Shown piece by piece: positions 36,050 to 45,695 of a DNA stretch of 64,000 nt. The notes under the pieces are model-generated. The model made no database searches. It was not told where the DNA came from and saw only the letters and a program-made list of their open reading frames with translations. The position numbers and the translations under genes are program-made. This DNA comes from Pseudomonadales bacterium (GTDB taxonomy: Bacteria; Pseudomonadota; Gammaproteobacteria; Pseudomonadales; Azotimanducaceae), in NCBI GenBank assembly GCA_022827905.1, contig JAJEIQ010000055.1, positions 1 to 64,000 on the forward strand, in the 5' to 3' direction. Every line of letters begins with the position of its first letter. Within the stretch, counting starts at the first letter, position 1.

Positions 36050-37873
36050 TCAGTCAACCTGGAATCCCTCCAGATTGCCCTGTTCGCGCCATTCGGCCAG
36101 CAGCGCGTTGAATGCATTGATTCCCGGCGCGTAGGTCTGGTTCGCCAAGCCCTTGCTCGGGTCGTCGAGGTGTCCCTCGTTGTTGTAGTAGCCCGGCGTG
36201 CAGGAGTCCAGGAAGTCGCGGTTGGCGTAGGCCAGCCTCTGGATCTCCGCCACCCAGGCCGCCTCGGCCTCGGGCGTCACCTCAGCGCTTGAGCAACCGC
36301 GTTTGCGCACCTCGTCGATGATGTAGGCAATGTGGCGCGCCTGGTCGTCGAACATGGCCGTCATGTTGACCGATAGGGCGCTCTGGTTGACGCCAATGAA
36401 GAACCAATTCGGGAAGCCGTGGCTCGACATGCCGTGCAGGGTCCTCAGTCCCATTGCCCAATGCTCAAACAGCGATTTGCCGCCCCGCCCGACAATGTCG
36501 AAGCTGACGCGCCGCCGCGGCGACGAGGAGATCTCGAAGCCAGTGGCGTAGACGATGCAGTCCGCTTCGTACTCGACGCCGTTGGCGACGACGCCCCGCT
36601 CGGTGATGCGGTCCACGCCCTGGTTTGCGCTGACATCGATGAGCTGCACGTTGGGGCTGTTGAAGGTCGCGAGATACTCGTCGTTGAAGGTGGGACGCTT
36701 GCAGAACTGGCGGTACCAGGGCTTGAGCGCCTCCGCAATCGCCGGGTCGTTCACCGTGTCGTCGACCCGCGCGCGGATCTCGTTCATCTTGCGGAAATCT
36801 TCGATCTCGGCGGCCAGCGCAAGTTCCTCGGGGTCGCCTTCCACAGCCACCTCGCGTGGCAACGTAGTCTGCACGCGGCGGAAGATGTCGGTCCATGAGT
36901 CCGCGACCAGATCTTCGGTGAACGGGCGGCCCACCATGATGTCGGCGAAGTTTTCGCGCCGCGCGCGCTGCCATCCCGGTTTCAGGGACCGGTACCAAGC
37001 TTCGTCGGTCGGCTGGTTGCGGCGCAGGTCCACCGAAGAGGGTGTGCGCTGGAAAACGTAGAGCGCCTTGGCGTGTTCGCCGAGATAGGGCACTGCCTGG
37101 ATGGCGGTGCAGCCGGTGCCGATGACGGCGACGCGCTTGTCCGCGAGTTTCGTCAGGCCGCCGTGCTGGTTGCCGCCGGTGTAGTCGTAATCCCAGCGGC
37201 TGGTGTGAAAGGAGTGGCCCCGGTAGTCGTGGATGCCGTCGATGCCCGGCAGCTTCGGCACGTTGGCGGTGCCGGCTGCCTGAATGACGAAGCGCGCGCG
37301 GATGTCGTCGCCGCGGTGGGTGGACACCTGCCAGCGCTGGGCCTCGTCGCTCCACTTAAGTTCCGTGACCCGCGTCTGGAAGAGTGCGAGGTCATAGAGG
37401 CCGTAGTGGTCGCCGATGCGCTGGGAGTGTTCGAGGATCTCGGCGGCGTAGGAGTACTTCTCCTTCGGCATGTAGCTGAGTTCCTCCAGCAGCGGCAGGT
37501 AGCAGTACGATTCGATGTCGCACTGGCATCCCGGGTAGCGGTTCCAGTACCAGGTGCCGCCGAAGTCCGCGCCCGATTCGATCAGCAGGATGTCCTCGAC
37601 GCCCCGTTCCTGAAGCCGCGCCGCCGCCATCATGCCGCTGAAGCCGCCACCGATGATGACCACGTCCACTTCCCGTTGCAGCGCATCCCGTTCCAGGGGC
37701 GCTTCAACGAACGGATCCTGGTCCGCATAGTGCGCATATTCATCCATGGTGCGCAGGAACTGATCGTCCCCGTCGTTGCGCAAGCGCTTGTCGCGCTCGA
37801 TGCGGTACTTCTCCCGCAACGCGTCCGGGTCGAAGTCTAGGTTGGAGTATTGCTTCTTAAGTGCTGTGTTCAT
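36050..37873 (-). CDS. Baeyer-Villiger-type flavoprotein monooxygenase
   Basis: A 607-residue FAD/NADPH monooxygenase with an N-terminal extension of about 65 residues. The FAD motif is IIGGGFSG, followed by GGTWYWNRYPGCQCDIES. The fingerprint reads YRGHSFHTSRWD, a normal FxGxxxHxxxW(P/D) type with Tyr for Phe. The second Rossmann motif is VIGTGCTA. The extension and the RWD ending resemble the larger BVMO group that acts on cyclic or steroid-like ketones. First gene of the unit BVMO - amidohydrolase - monooxygenase - Lrp. Divergent from the alpha/beta hydrolase at 38023, with about 150 bp of shared upstream sequence. Confidence 0.87.
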   Translation of the reverse strand: MNTALKKQYSNLDFDPDALREKYRIERDKRLRNDGDDQFLRTMDEYAHYADQDPFVEAPLERDALQREVDVVIIGGGFSGMMAAARLQERGVEDILLIESGADFGGTWYWNRYPGCQCDIESYCYLPLLEELSYMPKEKYSYAAEILEHSQRIGDHYGLYDLALFQTRVTELKWSDEAQRWQVSTHRGDDIRARFVIQAAGTANVPKLPGIDGIHDYRGHSFHTSRWDYDYTGGNQHGGLTKLADKRVAVIGTGCTAIQAVPYLGEHAKALYVFQRTPSSVDLRRNQPTDEAWYRSLKPGWQRARRENFADIMVGRPFTEDLVADSWTDIFRRVQTTLPREVAVEGDPEELALAAEIEDFRKMNEIRARVDDTVNDPAIAEALKPWYRQFCKRPTFNDEYLATFNSPNVQLIDVSANQGVDRITERGVVANGVEYEADCIVYATGFEISSSPRRRVSFDIVGRGGKSLFEHWAMGLRTLHGMSSHGFPNWFFIGVNQSALSVNMTAMFDDQARHIAYIIDEVRKRGCSSAEVTPEAEAAWVAEIQRLAYANRDFLDSCTPGYYNNEGHLDDPSKGLANQTYAPGINAFNALLAEWREQGNLEGFQVD

Positions 37874-38022
37874 GCTGTGAGTCCCCTGACTCTTGACCTC
37901 TGGTCTGCGATCGGCACTTCACCTTGTCGCTGTTTCAAAAGTCTGCGCTTATTGTTGGCCCAAGTCAATTTGGTTACGCTATGCGTTGCACTGTTGATGC
38001 GAATTTATGTGGAAATGCGACC

Positions 38023-39033
38023 ATGAAAAGCCAACATATCAATACGCGAGCCCTGCGGATGCACTATTTGGAAGAAGGTGAGGGCTTCCCGGTGATCGCC
38101 ATTCACGGCTGGCCGGAAACGTCCCGCGAGTGGACCGAGGTCGCGGGGGACCTAGCCGGCGACTGGCGCGTGCTGGCACCGGACACACGAGGCCACGGCG
38201 CCACCGAAGCGCCGCCCGATGGCTACGACCGGGCGCGATTGGCCATGGACATCGTCGACTTCATGGACGCGCTCGGCATCGAGCGTTGCCCGATCGTGGC
38301 GCACGACTGGGGCGGGATCATTGCGGTGAAGCTGGCGCTGGATCATGGCGAGCGGGTTGAGCGCCTTTGCCTGCTGGACACCATCTGCACCGGCTGGCCG
38401 GTCTTTGTTCAGTACTACTATTGGTTCATGGATGGCGACCGTGCGGAGCGATTTCTGAACACCAGGGCGCGGGACTTCATTGCATCCGTGGTGGGCGGCC
38501 AGAATCGAGGACTGCCGCTGCCGCCGGACTGCCCGGTTGAATTCCAGTCGCCGGACCTGACGGCGCCGGAGCCTTGGGCCGCGGACGAGGTGCTCGATGC
38601 ATACACGAGCCCCTACGAGCAGGGCGATGCCGCACGGGTGAACTGCAACTACTATCGCAGCATGCAGTTTCATCGCGTCGTTCCCGATGCGGGCGCCCTC
38701 AACGGCGAACGCTACCAACCGGTGCCGCAGGAAGAGATGGGGCGGATGTGGCGCAACGGCGAGGTTGCTGCCGAGTACCTCGATTTTGCGCCGGAAGACC
38801 GTCACAAGACCTACGACGGCGAAACCCTGTGGCTGTATGACCGATATTTGGTCGAGTTCGCTGGCGGCCGCGTTAACGAGGCCGGGATACCCGTGGGTGA
38901 TCCGAGTTTCGACTCGTTCAGCCGGCATTTTCCCAACCTCCGTGCCGAGGGGATGGTCGGCGGGCACTTCTTCGCCGAATCCCACCCGGAGGAAACGGCA
39001 CGGCGCATCGACCGCTTCCTTGGTCGTGAGTAA
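38023..39033 (+). CDS. Alpha/beta hydrolase, epoxide-hydrolase/haloalkane-dehalogenase-like
   Basis: A 336-residue hydrolase. The oxyanion-hole HGWPE is at residues 28-32, a proline-rich cap follows, and the nucleophile elbow AHDWGG contains Asp95 rather than Ser. An Asp nucleophile favours epoxide hydrolase or dehalogenase chemistry over esterase chemistry. ATG 38023 was selected; the frame extends to 37924 with poor coding potential. The C-terminal GHFFAESHPE supplies the catalytic His. It could act on products of the monooxygenases across the divergent promoter region. Confidence 0.82.
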   Translation: MKSQHINTRALRMHYLEEGEGFPVIAIHGWPETSREWTEVAGDLAGDWRVLAPDTRGHGATEAPPDGYDRARLAMDIVDFMDALGIERCPIVAHDWGGIIAVKLALDHGERVERLCLLDTICTGWPVFVQYYYWFMDGDRAERFLNTRARDFIASVVGGQNRGLPLPPDCPVEFQSPDLTAPEPWAADEVLDAYTSPYEQGDAARVNCNYYRSMQFHRVVPDAGALNGERYQPVPQEEMGRMWRNGEVAAEYLDFAPEDRHKTYDGETLWLYDRYLVEFAGGRVNEAGIPVGDPSFDSFSRHFPNLRAEGMVGGHFFAESHPEETARRIDRFLGRE

Positions 39034-39049
39034 AGGCCCGATTCCAACT

Positions 39050-40336
39050 TCAGATCAGCGCCTCGTAGGTCAGTTTCTCGAATCGTTCCCCAAGGTTCGC
39101 CTTCGGCAGGAACTGGTACAGGAACACCTGGGTGAAGAACAGGCCAGCGAGATCCTCCGCCGGGTCCACGAAGAAGGAGGTGCCGGCGGCGCCGCCCCAA
39201 CCGAATTGGCCTGGCGAGCCGGGCGTGAACGAACCGCCGATGCCCTTGCGCACCGAGTAGCCGAAACCGAAGCCGTAGTTGGGCCCGGTGCCTAGGTCGA
39301 TGTTTCGGGTGCCGATGTGGTTGGTCGTCATCAGGTCCACCGTCTTGCGCCCGAGGACGCGCGTCCCGTCCAATTCGCCGCCGTTCAGCAGCATTTGGGC
39401 AAAACGGGCATAGTCCGCTGGGGTGCTGAGCATGCCGCCGAACATGCCGTTGCCGGACATGAGCGCGCGATTTGACCCGCCCGCTTTCTCGGCGTCCTCC
39501 GGCCGTTCGCGGACCCTCAGGTTCTCATCCTCGTCCCACTCGTATTCGGTGACGAGCCGGCTTAGGTTCTGCTCAGCGCAGTAGAATCCGCTGTCCGCCA
39601 TGCCCAGCGGCTCGAAGATGCGTTCGCGGAACAGGGTGTCCAGATCCTGGCCGGTTAGCCGGGTCAGGAACAGGCTGAGCACGTCGAAATCCGACGCATA
39701 GTTCCAAGTCTCGCCCGGCTGCGCGAACAGCGGCACGTCGGCGATGGCCAGCACCTTCTCCTCGTAGCTGTGCTCGGGATGGTTGACCCGTTCGGCCGGG
39801 CCGAAGAAACCCGTCCCTTCCCAAGTGGGCTCCATCAGCGGGGCATAGGCGGCGGGTGTGCGGGTGATGGCCGGCAGCCCGGAGGTCATCGTCAGCAGGT
39901 CGAACAGGGTGATCTCCCGGCAGGCCGGCACGGTGGCCTCCACCGAGAGCCCGCCGCGCACGCGTTCCGCCGGGCCGGGATAGGCCGCGACCCGGGGGTT
40001 CTCGAACTCGGGCAGCCACTTCGACACCGGCTCGTCGAGGAAGAAGGCCCCGTCCTCGAACAGCGACATCACCACGGCGGCGGTGACCGGCTTGGTCTGT
40101 GAATACATGCGGAACAAAGAGTCCATCGAGACTGGCGCTTCGCGGTCCATGTCCAGTCGGCCGGAGGCGTGTCGATGCACAACTTGGCCGTGGCGCAGGA
40201 GCACCGTCGCCGTTCCAGGAACTTGGCGGGCCTCGACGGCCGCGTCCATGGTGTGTCCGATGCGCCCGAGCCGGTCGGCGCACAAGCCCGCTTCTGGCGG
40301 CGCGGCGATGGGAAGTCCGGCAAATGTCTGGGTCAT
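39050..40336 (-). CDS. Serine hydrolase, class C beta-lactamase fold
   Basis: A 428-residue esterase/beta-lactamase-like protein. The SxxK motif is S79-Q-T-K82 (MYSQTK), the YxS-type motif is in WNYASDFD, and the third motif region FGWGGAAGTSFFVDP is at the C-terminus. It has no obvious signal peptide, so it is likely a cytoplasmic esterase (EstB-like) rather than an antibiotic-resistance enzyme. Convergent with the alpha/beta hydrolase (16-bp gap) and divergent from the DUF5916 gene. Confidence 0.83.
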   Translation of the reverse strand: MTQTFAGLPIAAPPEAGLCADRLGRIGHTMDAAVEARQVPGTATVLLRHGQVVHRHASGRLDMDREAPVSMDSLFRMYSQTKPVTAAVVMSLFEDGAFFLDEPVSKWLPEFENPRVAAYPGPAERVRGGLSVEATVPACREITLFDLLTMTSGLPAITRTPAAYAPLMEPTWEGTGFFGPAERVNHPEHSYEEKVLAIADVPLFAQPGETWNYASDFDVLSLFLTRLTGQDLDTLFRERIFEPLGMADSGFYCAEQNLSRLVTEYEWDEDENLRVRERPEDAEKAGGSNRALMSGNGMFGGMLSTPADYARFAQMLLNGGELDGTRVLGRKTVDLMTTNHIGTRNIDLGTGPNYGFGFGYSVRKGIGGSFTPGSPGQFGWGGAAGTSFFVDPAEDLAGLFFTQVFLYQFLPKANLGERFEKLTYEALI

Positions 40337-40411
40337 TGAAGCCTCCTGTGGCTCAGTTTGAGTTGATTGTGGGAATGCTACTCAAAGTGGTTTGTCCCGG
40401 GTGATGATATA

Positions 40412-42931
40412 GTGCCTCTTTCTTCGAATTCCCACGTGTTGATCCACCACAGCCGTCCTTGGGGCGTTTGGCTCTGCGCATTCGCTTGGCTTGGCGCCAG
40501 CGCCGCTGGCGCTGTCGAGCTCGGCGGGCAGCAGCTCATCGAAGTCCTCGATGGAGTGCCGCGTCACCACATCCGCGTGCCGACCTCGGCCGATGCCGAT
40601 GCCGCCATCCGCATCGATGGGGTGGTGGATGAGGCCGCTTGGCGACAGGTGCCCGACTACGACAACCTGCGCGTGGCGGTGCCGGGCACGGGTGAGCCCG
40701 GCGCCCACCGGACGGAGCTGCGGCTGCTGGCCACCGAACGGGCGCTGTACGTCAGCGCGGTGATGCACCAGCCACCGGACACGCTAGTGCAACGGCTGTC
40801 CGCCCGCGATGAGTTCATCGACCGGGACACTTTCGGATTCACCCTGGACTCCGGCGGCGAAGGCCACTTTGCCTACTGGTTCATGGTTGCCTTGGGCGGT
40901 TCGGTGCTGGATGGCAAGGCGCTGCCGGAACGCCGCTTTCAAAACGACTGGGACGGTCCTTGGCGCAGCGCCACGGCTCGCCTCGACCACGGCTGGAGCG
41001 CCGAAATGATGCTGCCCTGGTCGATGATGAGCCTGCCCGACGTTGACGGGGAGAGGGCCATGGGCTTTGCCTTCGCCCGTTACGTCGCCCATGACAGCCA
41101 ACGCTACCAATGGCCCGGCCACTCTTATTCGTCGGCCCGCTTCGTCACCGCCCTGAACGCCATGCAGGTCGCCGGAGTGGAGCCGCGGCAACAAGTTTCC
41201 TTTATTCCGTTCGCGTCGATGACCAAGGACCAGGCCCGCGGCGATGACAAGGCCCGGGTGGGCGTTGACTTGGCTTGGCGGCCGTCGCCGAAGTTGGCGC
41301 TGGCGGCCACCGCGCTGCCGGACTTCGGGGCGGTGGAGGCGGATGACGTGGTGCTCAATCTCACCGCCTTGGAAACCTTCTTTCCCGAAAAACGGCTGTT
41401 CTTCCTGGAAGGCAACGAGGTGTTCGAATCCACTCCGCGGGCCAATTTCGGCAACATAGCCCGATCGATCACCAACGACAACTTCGCCAGCACCTCGCGC
41501 CGGGTATGGCGCAACGAGTTTCTGCCGGTGCCGGTCTCCCTGGTGAACACGCGCCGCATGGGCGGCACAGCCACCCAGGTTGAGGTGCCCGACGAGGTGG
41601 AACTGCGGCGCGGTGAACGTGGCTTGCCCACCGACCTGCTCGGCGCGGCCAAGGTGACCGGCGACGCGGGCAACCTCCGTTACGGCCTGATGGGCGCACT
41701 GGAGGATGACGTGGAGTGGTTGGGTGATATCGGCGGCGAACGGGTCAAGGTGTCCGCGCCGGGCCGGGACTTCGCCGTGGCCCGCCTGCTCTATGAAACG
41801 GTGGGTGCCGACCGGCGCTCGGTGGGCTACATCGGCACCTTGGTGGCGGGCCCGATGCACGACGCCGAAGTGCACGGGATCGACGCCCACTACACCAGCA
41901 GCGACGGCGGCATCGTGGCCGATGCCCACGTCATGCGCAGCTTAGTGGACGGGGAGGCGGGCTACGGCGCCTTGTTTGATTTGCGCTACGCCCGCTCGCA
42001 GGCCATCCAGCACCAAGTGGCGCTGGACTACTTCGATGCGGACGTGGACTTCAATGACTTGGGCTTCTTGGCCCGCAACGACTATGTCGGGGCGCAGTAC
42101 GCCTTGCAGTACGCCAATCCCGAAGGCATCGGACGCTTCAAGGTGATTCGCGGGGCGCTGGTGGCCCGCCAGGAGGTCAACCTGAGCGAAGGCCAAGTGG
42201 TGCACAGCGGGCTGTATTGGCGCAACTCCATGGTCCTGCCGGGCCGCAACACCGTCAACACGGCGCTGGCTTGGCTGCCGCGGCGCTATGAGGACCGCGA
42301 CAGCCGCGACAACGGCGCCTATCGGGTGCGCCAGCGCTGGTGGGGCGACGTTCAGGTGGCGACCGATGCGGGCAAGGCGTTGAGCTTCTCGGCCAGCGTT
42401 GGGGCCTTGCAGGAAAATCTCGGCGATTGGACCTATGCCATTGCGGCGGGCACCACGTGGCGGCCCTATGATCGGCTTTCCCTCGACTTTGACCTGCGTT
42501 ACAAGCGCCGCCGTGGTTGGGTGGTGCATGCGGGGGATCGCAACTTCGGCACCTACAAAGGGCCGGACCTGCAGCCCTCCATCAGCCTGAATTGGGTGGC
42601 CGCGCCCCAGCACCAAGTGCGGCTGTCCCTGCAGTGGGCCGGCGTCAACGCCAAGCTGCAGGATTTCTGGGCCGTGCCGGAGGGTGACGGCAAGCTGGTG
42701 CCTGCCCAGCCGGACGATCCCGAACAGGACTTCAGCGTCAGCATCCTCACCGCCCAGCTCCGCTACCGATGGGAAATCGCCCCGCTGACCGACTTCTACT
42801 TGGTTTACAACCTGGGCAACGCGCTGCCCAACGACCCGAACCGGGCGCTGGGCGGTCTGTTCAGTGATGCTTTCAACGACCCGGTGGTCGAGAGCTTTGT
42901 GGCCAAGCTGCGCTACCGATTCGGGAATTGA
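40412..42931 (+). CDS. DUF5916 outer-membrane barrel protein with CBM9-like N-domain
   Basis: An 839-residue exported protein. The signal peptide (LCAFAWLGASAAGA) is followed by a carbohydrate-binding-like domain with AIRIDGVVDEAAWRQVP, typical of DUF5916 proteins. A long beta-rich, probable outer-membrane barrel ends in LRYRFGN. The start is uncertain: GTG 40412 or GTG 40436 would both precede the signal peptide; no strong ribosome site is seen. DUF5916 proteins commonly sit beside TonB receptors, as here (43022). Function is unknown, with surface substrate binding or import likely. Confidence 0.75.
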   Translation: MPLSSNSHVLIHHSRPWGVWLCAFAWLGASAAGAVELGGQQLIEVLDGVPRHHIRVPTSADADAAIRIDGVVDEAAWRQVPDYDNLRVAVPGTGEPGAHRTELRLLATERALYVSAVMHQPPDTLVQRLSARDEFIDRDTFGFTLDSGGEGHFAYWFMVALGGSVLDGKALPERRFQNDWDGPWRSATARLDHGWSAEMMLPWSMMSLPDVDGERAMGFAFARYVAHDSQRYQWPGHSYSSARFVTALNAMQVAGVEPRQQVSFIPFASMTKDQARGDDKARVGVDLAWRPSPKLALAATALPDFGAVEADDVVLNLTALETFFPEKRLFFLEGNEVFESTPRANFGNIARSITNDNFASTSRRVWRNEFLPVPVSLVNTRRMGGTATQVEVPDEVELRRGERGLPTDLLGAAKVTGDAGNLRYGLMGALEDDVEWLGDIGGERVKVSAPGRDFAVARLLYETVGADRRSVGYIGTLVAGPMHDAEVHGIDAHYTSSDGGIVADAHVMRSLVDGEAGYGALFDLRYARSQAIQHQVALDYFDADVDFNDLGFLARNDYVGAQYALQYANPEGIGRFKVIRGALVARQEVNLSEGQVVHSGLYWRNSMVLPGRNTVNTALAWLPRRYEDRDSRDNGAYRVRQRWWGDVQVATDAGKALSFSASVGALQENLGDWTYAIAAGTTWRPYDRLSLDFDLRYKRRRGWVVHAGDRNFGTYKGPDLQPSISLNWVAAPQHQVRLSLQWAGVNAKLQDFWAVPEGDGKLVPAQPDDPEQDFSVSILTAQLRYRWEIAPLTDFYLVYNLGNALPNDPNRALGGLFSDAFNDPVVESFVAKLRYRFGN

Positions 42932-43021
42932 CCGGCGGTCGTCTTGGCCAGTGGCCTTGCGCAATGCTGTTGGAGTGATAGCATTCGCGCTTTTATTGGG
43001 TTCAACCAAAGGAGAGAGAGA

Positions 43022-45640
43022 ATGAGCCTACCTTGCAGTTTTTCGTTCGCTTTACGGCGATTCACTGGTGCCACGACGGCGGTTCTTGCGGCCCTGCTAG
43101 CTTGGGTTGCGCCATCGGTGGCCACAGCGGAAGAGGCCCAAGCTGGCGTGCTTGAGGAAATCATCGTCACCGGCACCAAGCGGGAGGCCAGCCAGCAGGA
43201 CACGCCGATTGCGATTTCCACCATCACCGCCAACGACATCGCCAAGACCTATGGCAACGACATCCGCGCCGTCGGCGACCTGTCGCCAAACGTCAACCTC
43301 ACCCTGCAGACCGGCTTCAATGCCTTGGCGGGCGGCATTCGCGGCACTGGCACCATATCCATCTTGACCACCCAGGACCCCAGCGTCGGCCTGCTCATCG
43401 ACGAGTTCGCACTGAATCACGTGCAGACTCAGTTCGTTGAGCTCTTCGACTTGGAGCAGGTGGAAATCTATCGCGGTCCCCAAGGCACCCTGTTCGGCAA
43501 GAACAGCACCGGGGGCACCATCGCCATTACATCCAAGCGGCCTGATTTGGACAACTATGGCAGCACCGTGCGGCTCTCCACCGGCGGCTATGACGGCGGT
43601 TCGGACAACTACAAGGCCCAAGTGGCGGTGGACGTTCCGCTGATTGAAGGCCAACTCGGTTTCCGCTTCGCGGGTTCCTACGTGAGCGAGCAGGGTTTCT
43701 ACACCAATGACAAGGACACCGCTAGTTTCCCGAATTCCCCGCTCTATCAGATATTGGGAATTGACGCCGATTTGTTGCCGCCGGAGTTGAGCTTGGTGAC
43801 CACAGGCGCTGGTGAGCGCTTGAGTGGCAAAGAGGTTCTTGCTGCCAAGTCCAAGCTACTTTGGCAGCCCAACGACCGCTACGAAGCCTATTTCATTTGG
43901 GAAATCGTGCGCGACGACTCCGACTCTCCGGCCAGCATCAACGAAACGCCGGCCGGGGAGGGCTTCCTGTTCGAGTTGCTCGGCTTTCCGGGCATACATG
44001 CAGCGGGGCACAGCAACCCGTTCAGCACCGGGATGACCCAGCAAGGCAACGGCATCAACATTCGTGACGGCCATCGGGTGGACGTGGATGGCTACTATCT
44101 GACCCAGACGCTGGACTTTGACCAGTTCAGCATCAAGTCCATCACTGGCCTGCGCGAGCAGGAGGAGACGCTGCCGAGCACCTATACGGGCGAGGCTTTC
44201 ATTTCACTGTTTGATGCCACCCGCAACTTGGAGCGCGAGCAGATTCAACAGGAGGTGCGTCTCGTCACCGAGTTCGAGGGTCCGCTGAATTTCGTTGCCG
44301 GCGGCATCTACATCAGCGATGAGTTGGACTTCCGGGCCTATTCAACCGTTGGGTTGTCGTCACTCTTCACCGCGATTCCGGGCGTCTTTGACGAGCGGGG
44401 CTACTACGCCATGGACCTGCGCGGCGTCACGGGCAATCCCAATCACGGGATCGTCAAGCAGGACCGCAAGTCCTGGGCGGTTTATGCGGACGGCACCTTC
44501 GTCATCAATGACCAATTCAGCATCACAGCTGGCGCGCGCTACACCAAGGACAAGAAGGACTTCTACAAGCCCACCGGCGGCGGCGGCCCCTGCAACCAGT
44601 ACACGGAGCTTCGCGACGCGCAGCCAGCCGATCCCAGCCTGCCGCTCGATCTGGAGACCAATTGCATCGATGCGCTTTCCGCCACGGTAAGCCGTGCTGG
44701 CTTGGAAGGCTCGCAGATCGATCAGCGCAATCAGGTGTTGCCTGACTCAGCGTATCGGTTCATCGCGGACAGCACCGAGAAGTGGTCTGAGACGACTTGG
44801 CGGGTGGTGCTGGACTACAAGCCGAACAACGACCAGCTCTGGTACGCCAGCGTGGCCACGGGTTTCCTGGCGGGTGGATTTAGCGAGACCTGCTCCCAGG
44901 AACAGACCTGCATCGCTTACGACCCAGAGAAGAACATCAACTACGAAGTGGGCTTCAAGGCCGATATGCTTGATAGCCGATTACGTTTCAACGCTGCCGC
45001 TTTCTACACGGACTTTGAGGATCTGCAGCGCAACCAAGTGTTCCGCTTCACGGATCCGATTAGCGGCGTGGAAGGGCAGGAGACCATCACCCTGAACGCC
45101 GGCGAGTCCAACGCCAAAGGGGTGGAGATTGAGACCACTTGGCTGGTCACCGAGAACCTGCAGATCAAAGGCTCTCTCGGCTTCCTGGACGCAAGCTACG
45201 ATGTCTTCGAATTCGAAGGCTTGGATCTCACCGACTTGGACATTCCGTTCGCTTCGAAGTGGCAGGTGGGTGGCCAGATCACCTACGACCACCCGTTGGG
45301 CAATGGTGGCCGCATGACTTTTGCGGCCAGCGTCCACCATCAGACCGATGCCGAAATGAGCCCCTTCGACCCGAACGCGGCCACCGGCACCAATCCGAAG
45401 TTCGCTGGGACGGTCGCCCGCCATCCCACCTACACGCAGTTGGAGGAGCGCACCTTGATTGATGCTGCCATCACCTACAACAGCCCGGATGAGCGGTGGT
45501 TCGCGAGTCTGTTCGGCAAGAACTTGCTGAATGAGGAATATCGCGTGTCGGCCAACTCGGTAGGCGGCCTGTGGAACTTCAGCCAATATGGCGCACCCTT
45601 GCAGTGGGGCGTTGAGCTGGGCTTCCTATTTGGCAACTAG
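43022..45640 (+). CDS. TonB-dependent outer-membrane receptor
   Basis: An 872-residue TonB-dependent receptor. A long signal peptide is followed by VLEEIIVTGTKREASQQDTP (TonB box and plug start), VEIYRGPQGTLFGKNSTGG in the plug, and a barrel ending in LGFLFGN. The form is that of the abundant marine receptors with EEIIVTGTKR. ATG 43022 is preceded by AAAGGAGAGAGAG. It is followed on the same strand by an SDR (55 bp) and a quinone-reductase-like gene, which may process what it imports. Confidence 0.92.
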   Translation: MSLPCSFSFALRRFTGATTAVLAALLAWVAPSVATAEEAQAGVLEEIIVTGTKREASQQDTPIAISTITANDIAKTYGNDIRAVGDLSPNVNLTLQTGFNALAGGIRGTGTISILTTQDPSVGLLIDEFALNHVQTQFVELFDLEQVEIYRGPQGTLFGKNSTGGTIAITSKRPDLDNYGSTVRLSTGGYDGGSDNYKAQVAVDVPLIEGQLGFRFAGSYVSEQGFYTNDKDTASFPNSPLYQILGIDADLLPPELSLVTTGAGERLSGKEVLAAKSKLLWQPNDRYEAYFIWEIVRDDSDSPASINETPAGEGFLFELLGFPGIHAAGHSNPFSTGMTQQGNGINIRDGHRVDVDGYYLTQTLDFDQFSIKSITGLREQEETLPSTYTGEAFISLFDATRNLEREQIQQEVRLVTEFEGPLNFVAGGIYISDELDFRAYSTVGLSSLFTAIPGVFDERGYYAMDLRGVTGNPNHGIVKQDRKSWAVYADGTFVINDQFSITAGARYTKDKKDFYKPTGGGGPCNQYTELRDAQPADPSLPLDLETNCIDALSATVSRAGLEGSQIDQRNQVLPDSAYRFIADSTEKWSETTWRVVLDYKPNNDQLWYASVATGFLAGGFSETCSQEQTCIAYDPEKNINYEVGFKADMLDSRLRFNAAAFYTDFEDLQRNQVFRFTDPISGVEGQETITLNAGESNAKGVEIETTWLVTENLQIKGSLGFLDASYDVFEFEGLDLTDLDIPFASKWQVGGQITYDHPLGNGGRMTFAASVHHQTDAEMSPFDPNAATGTNPKFAGTVARHPTYTQLEERTLIDAAITYNSPDERWFASLFGKNLLNEEYRVSANSVGGLWNFSQYGAPLQWGVELGFLFGN

Positions 45641-45695
45641 ACGGGCATCGGCCAACTGCACAGTCGGCGGCCCGAGCTGAAGAAGGGGAACGAAA

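Noticed and set aside
39050-40336. Class C beta-lactamase conferring resistance
   Set aside because: No signal peptide and the overall form is that of EstB-like esterases.
40784-41929. Antisense frame inside the DUF5916 gene
   Set aside because: No homology; the sense gene accounts for the conserved domain and signal peptide.
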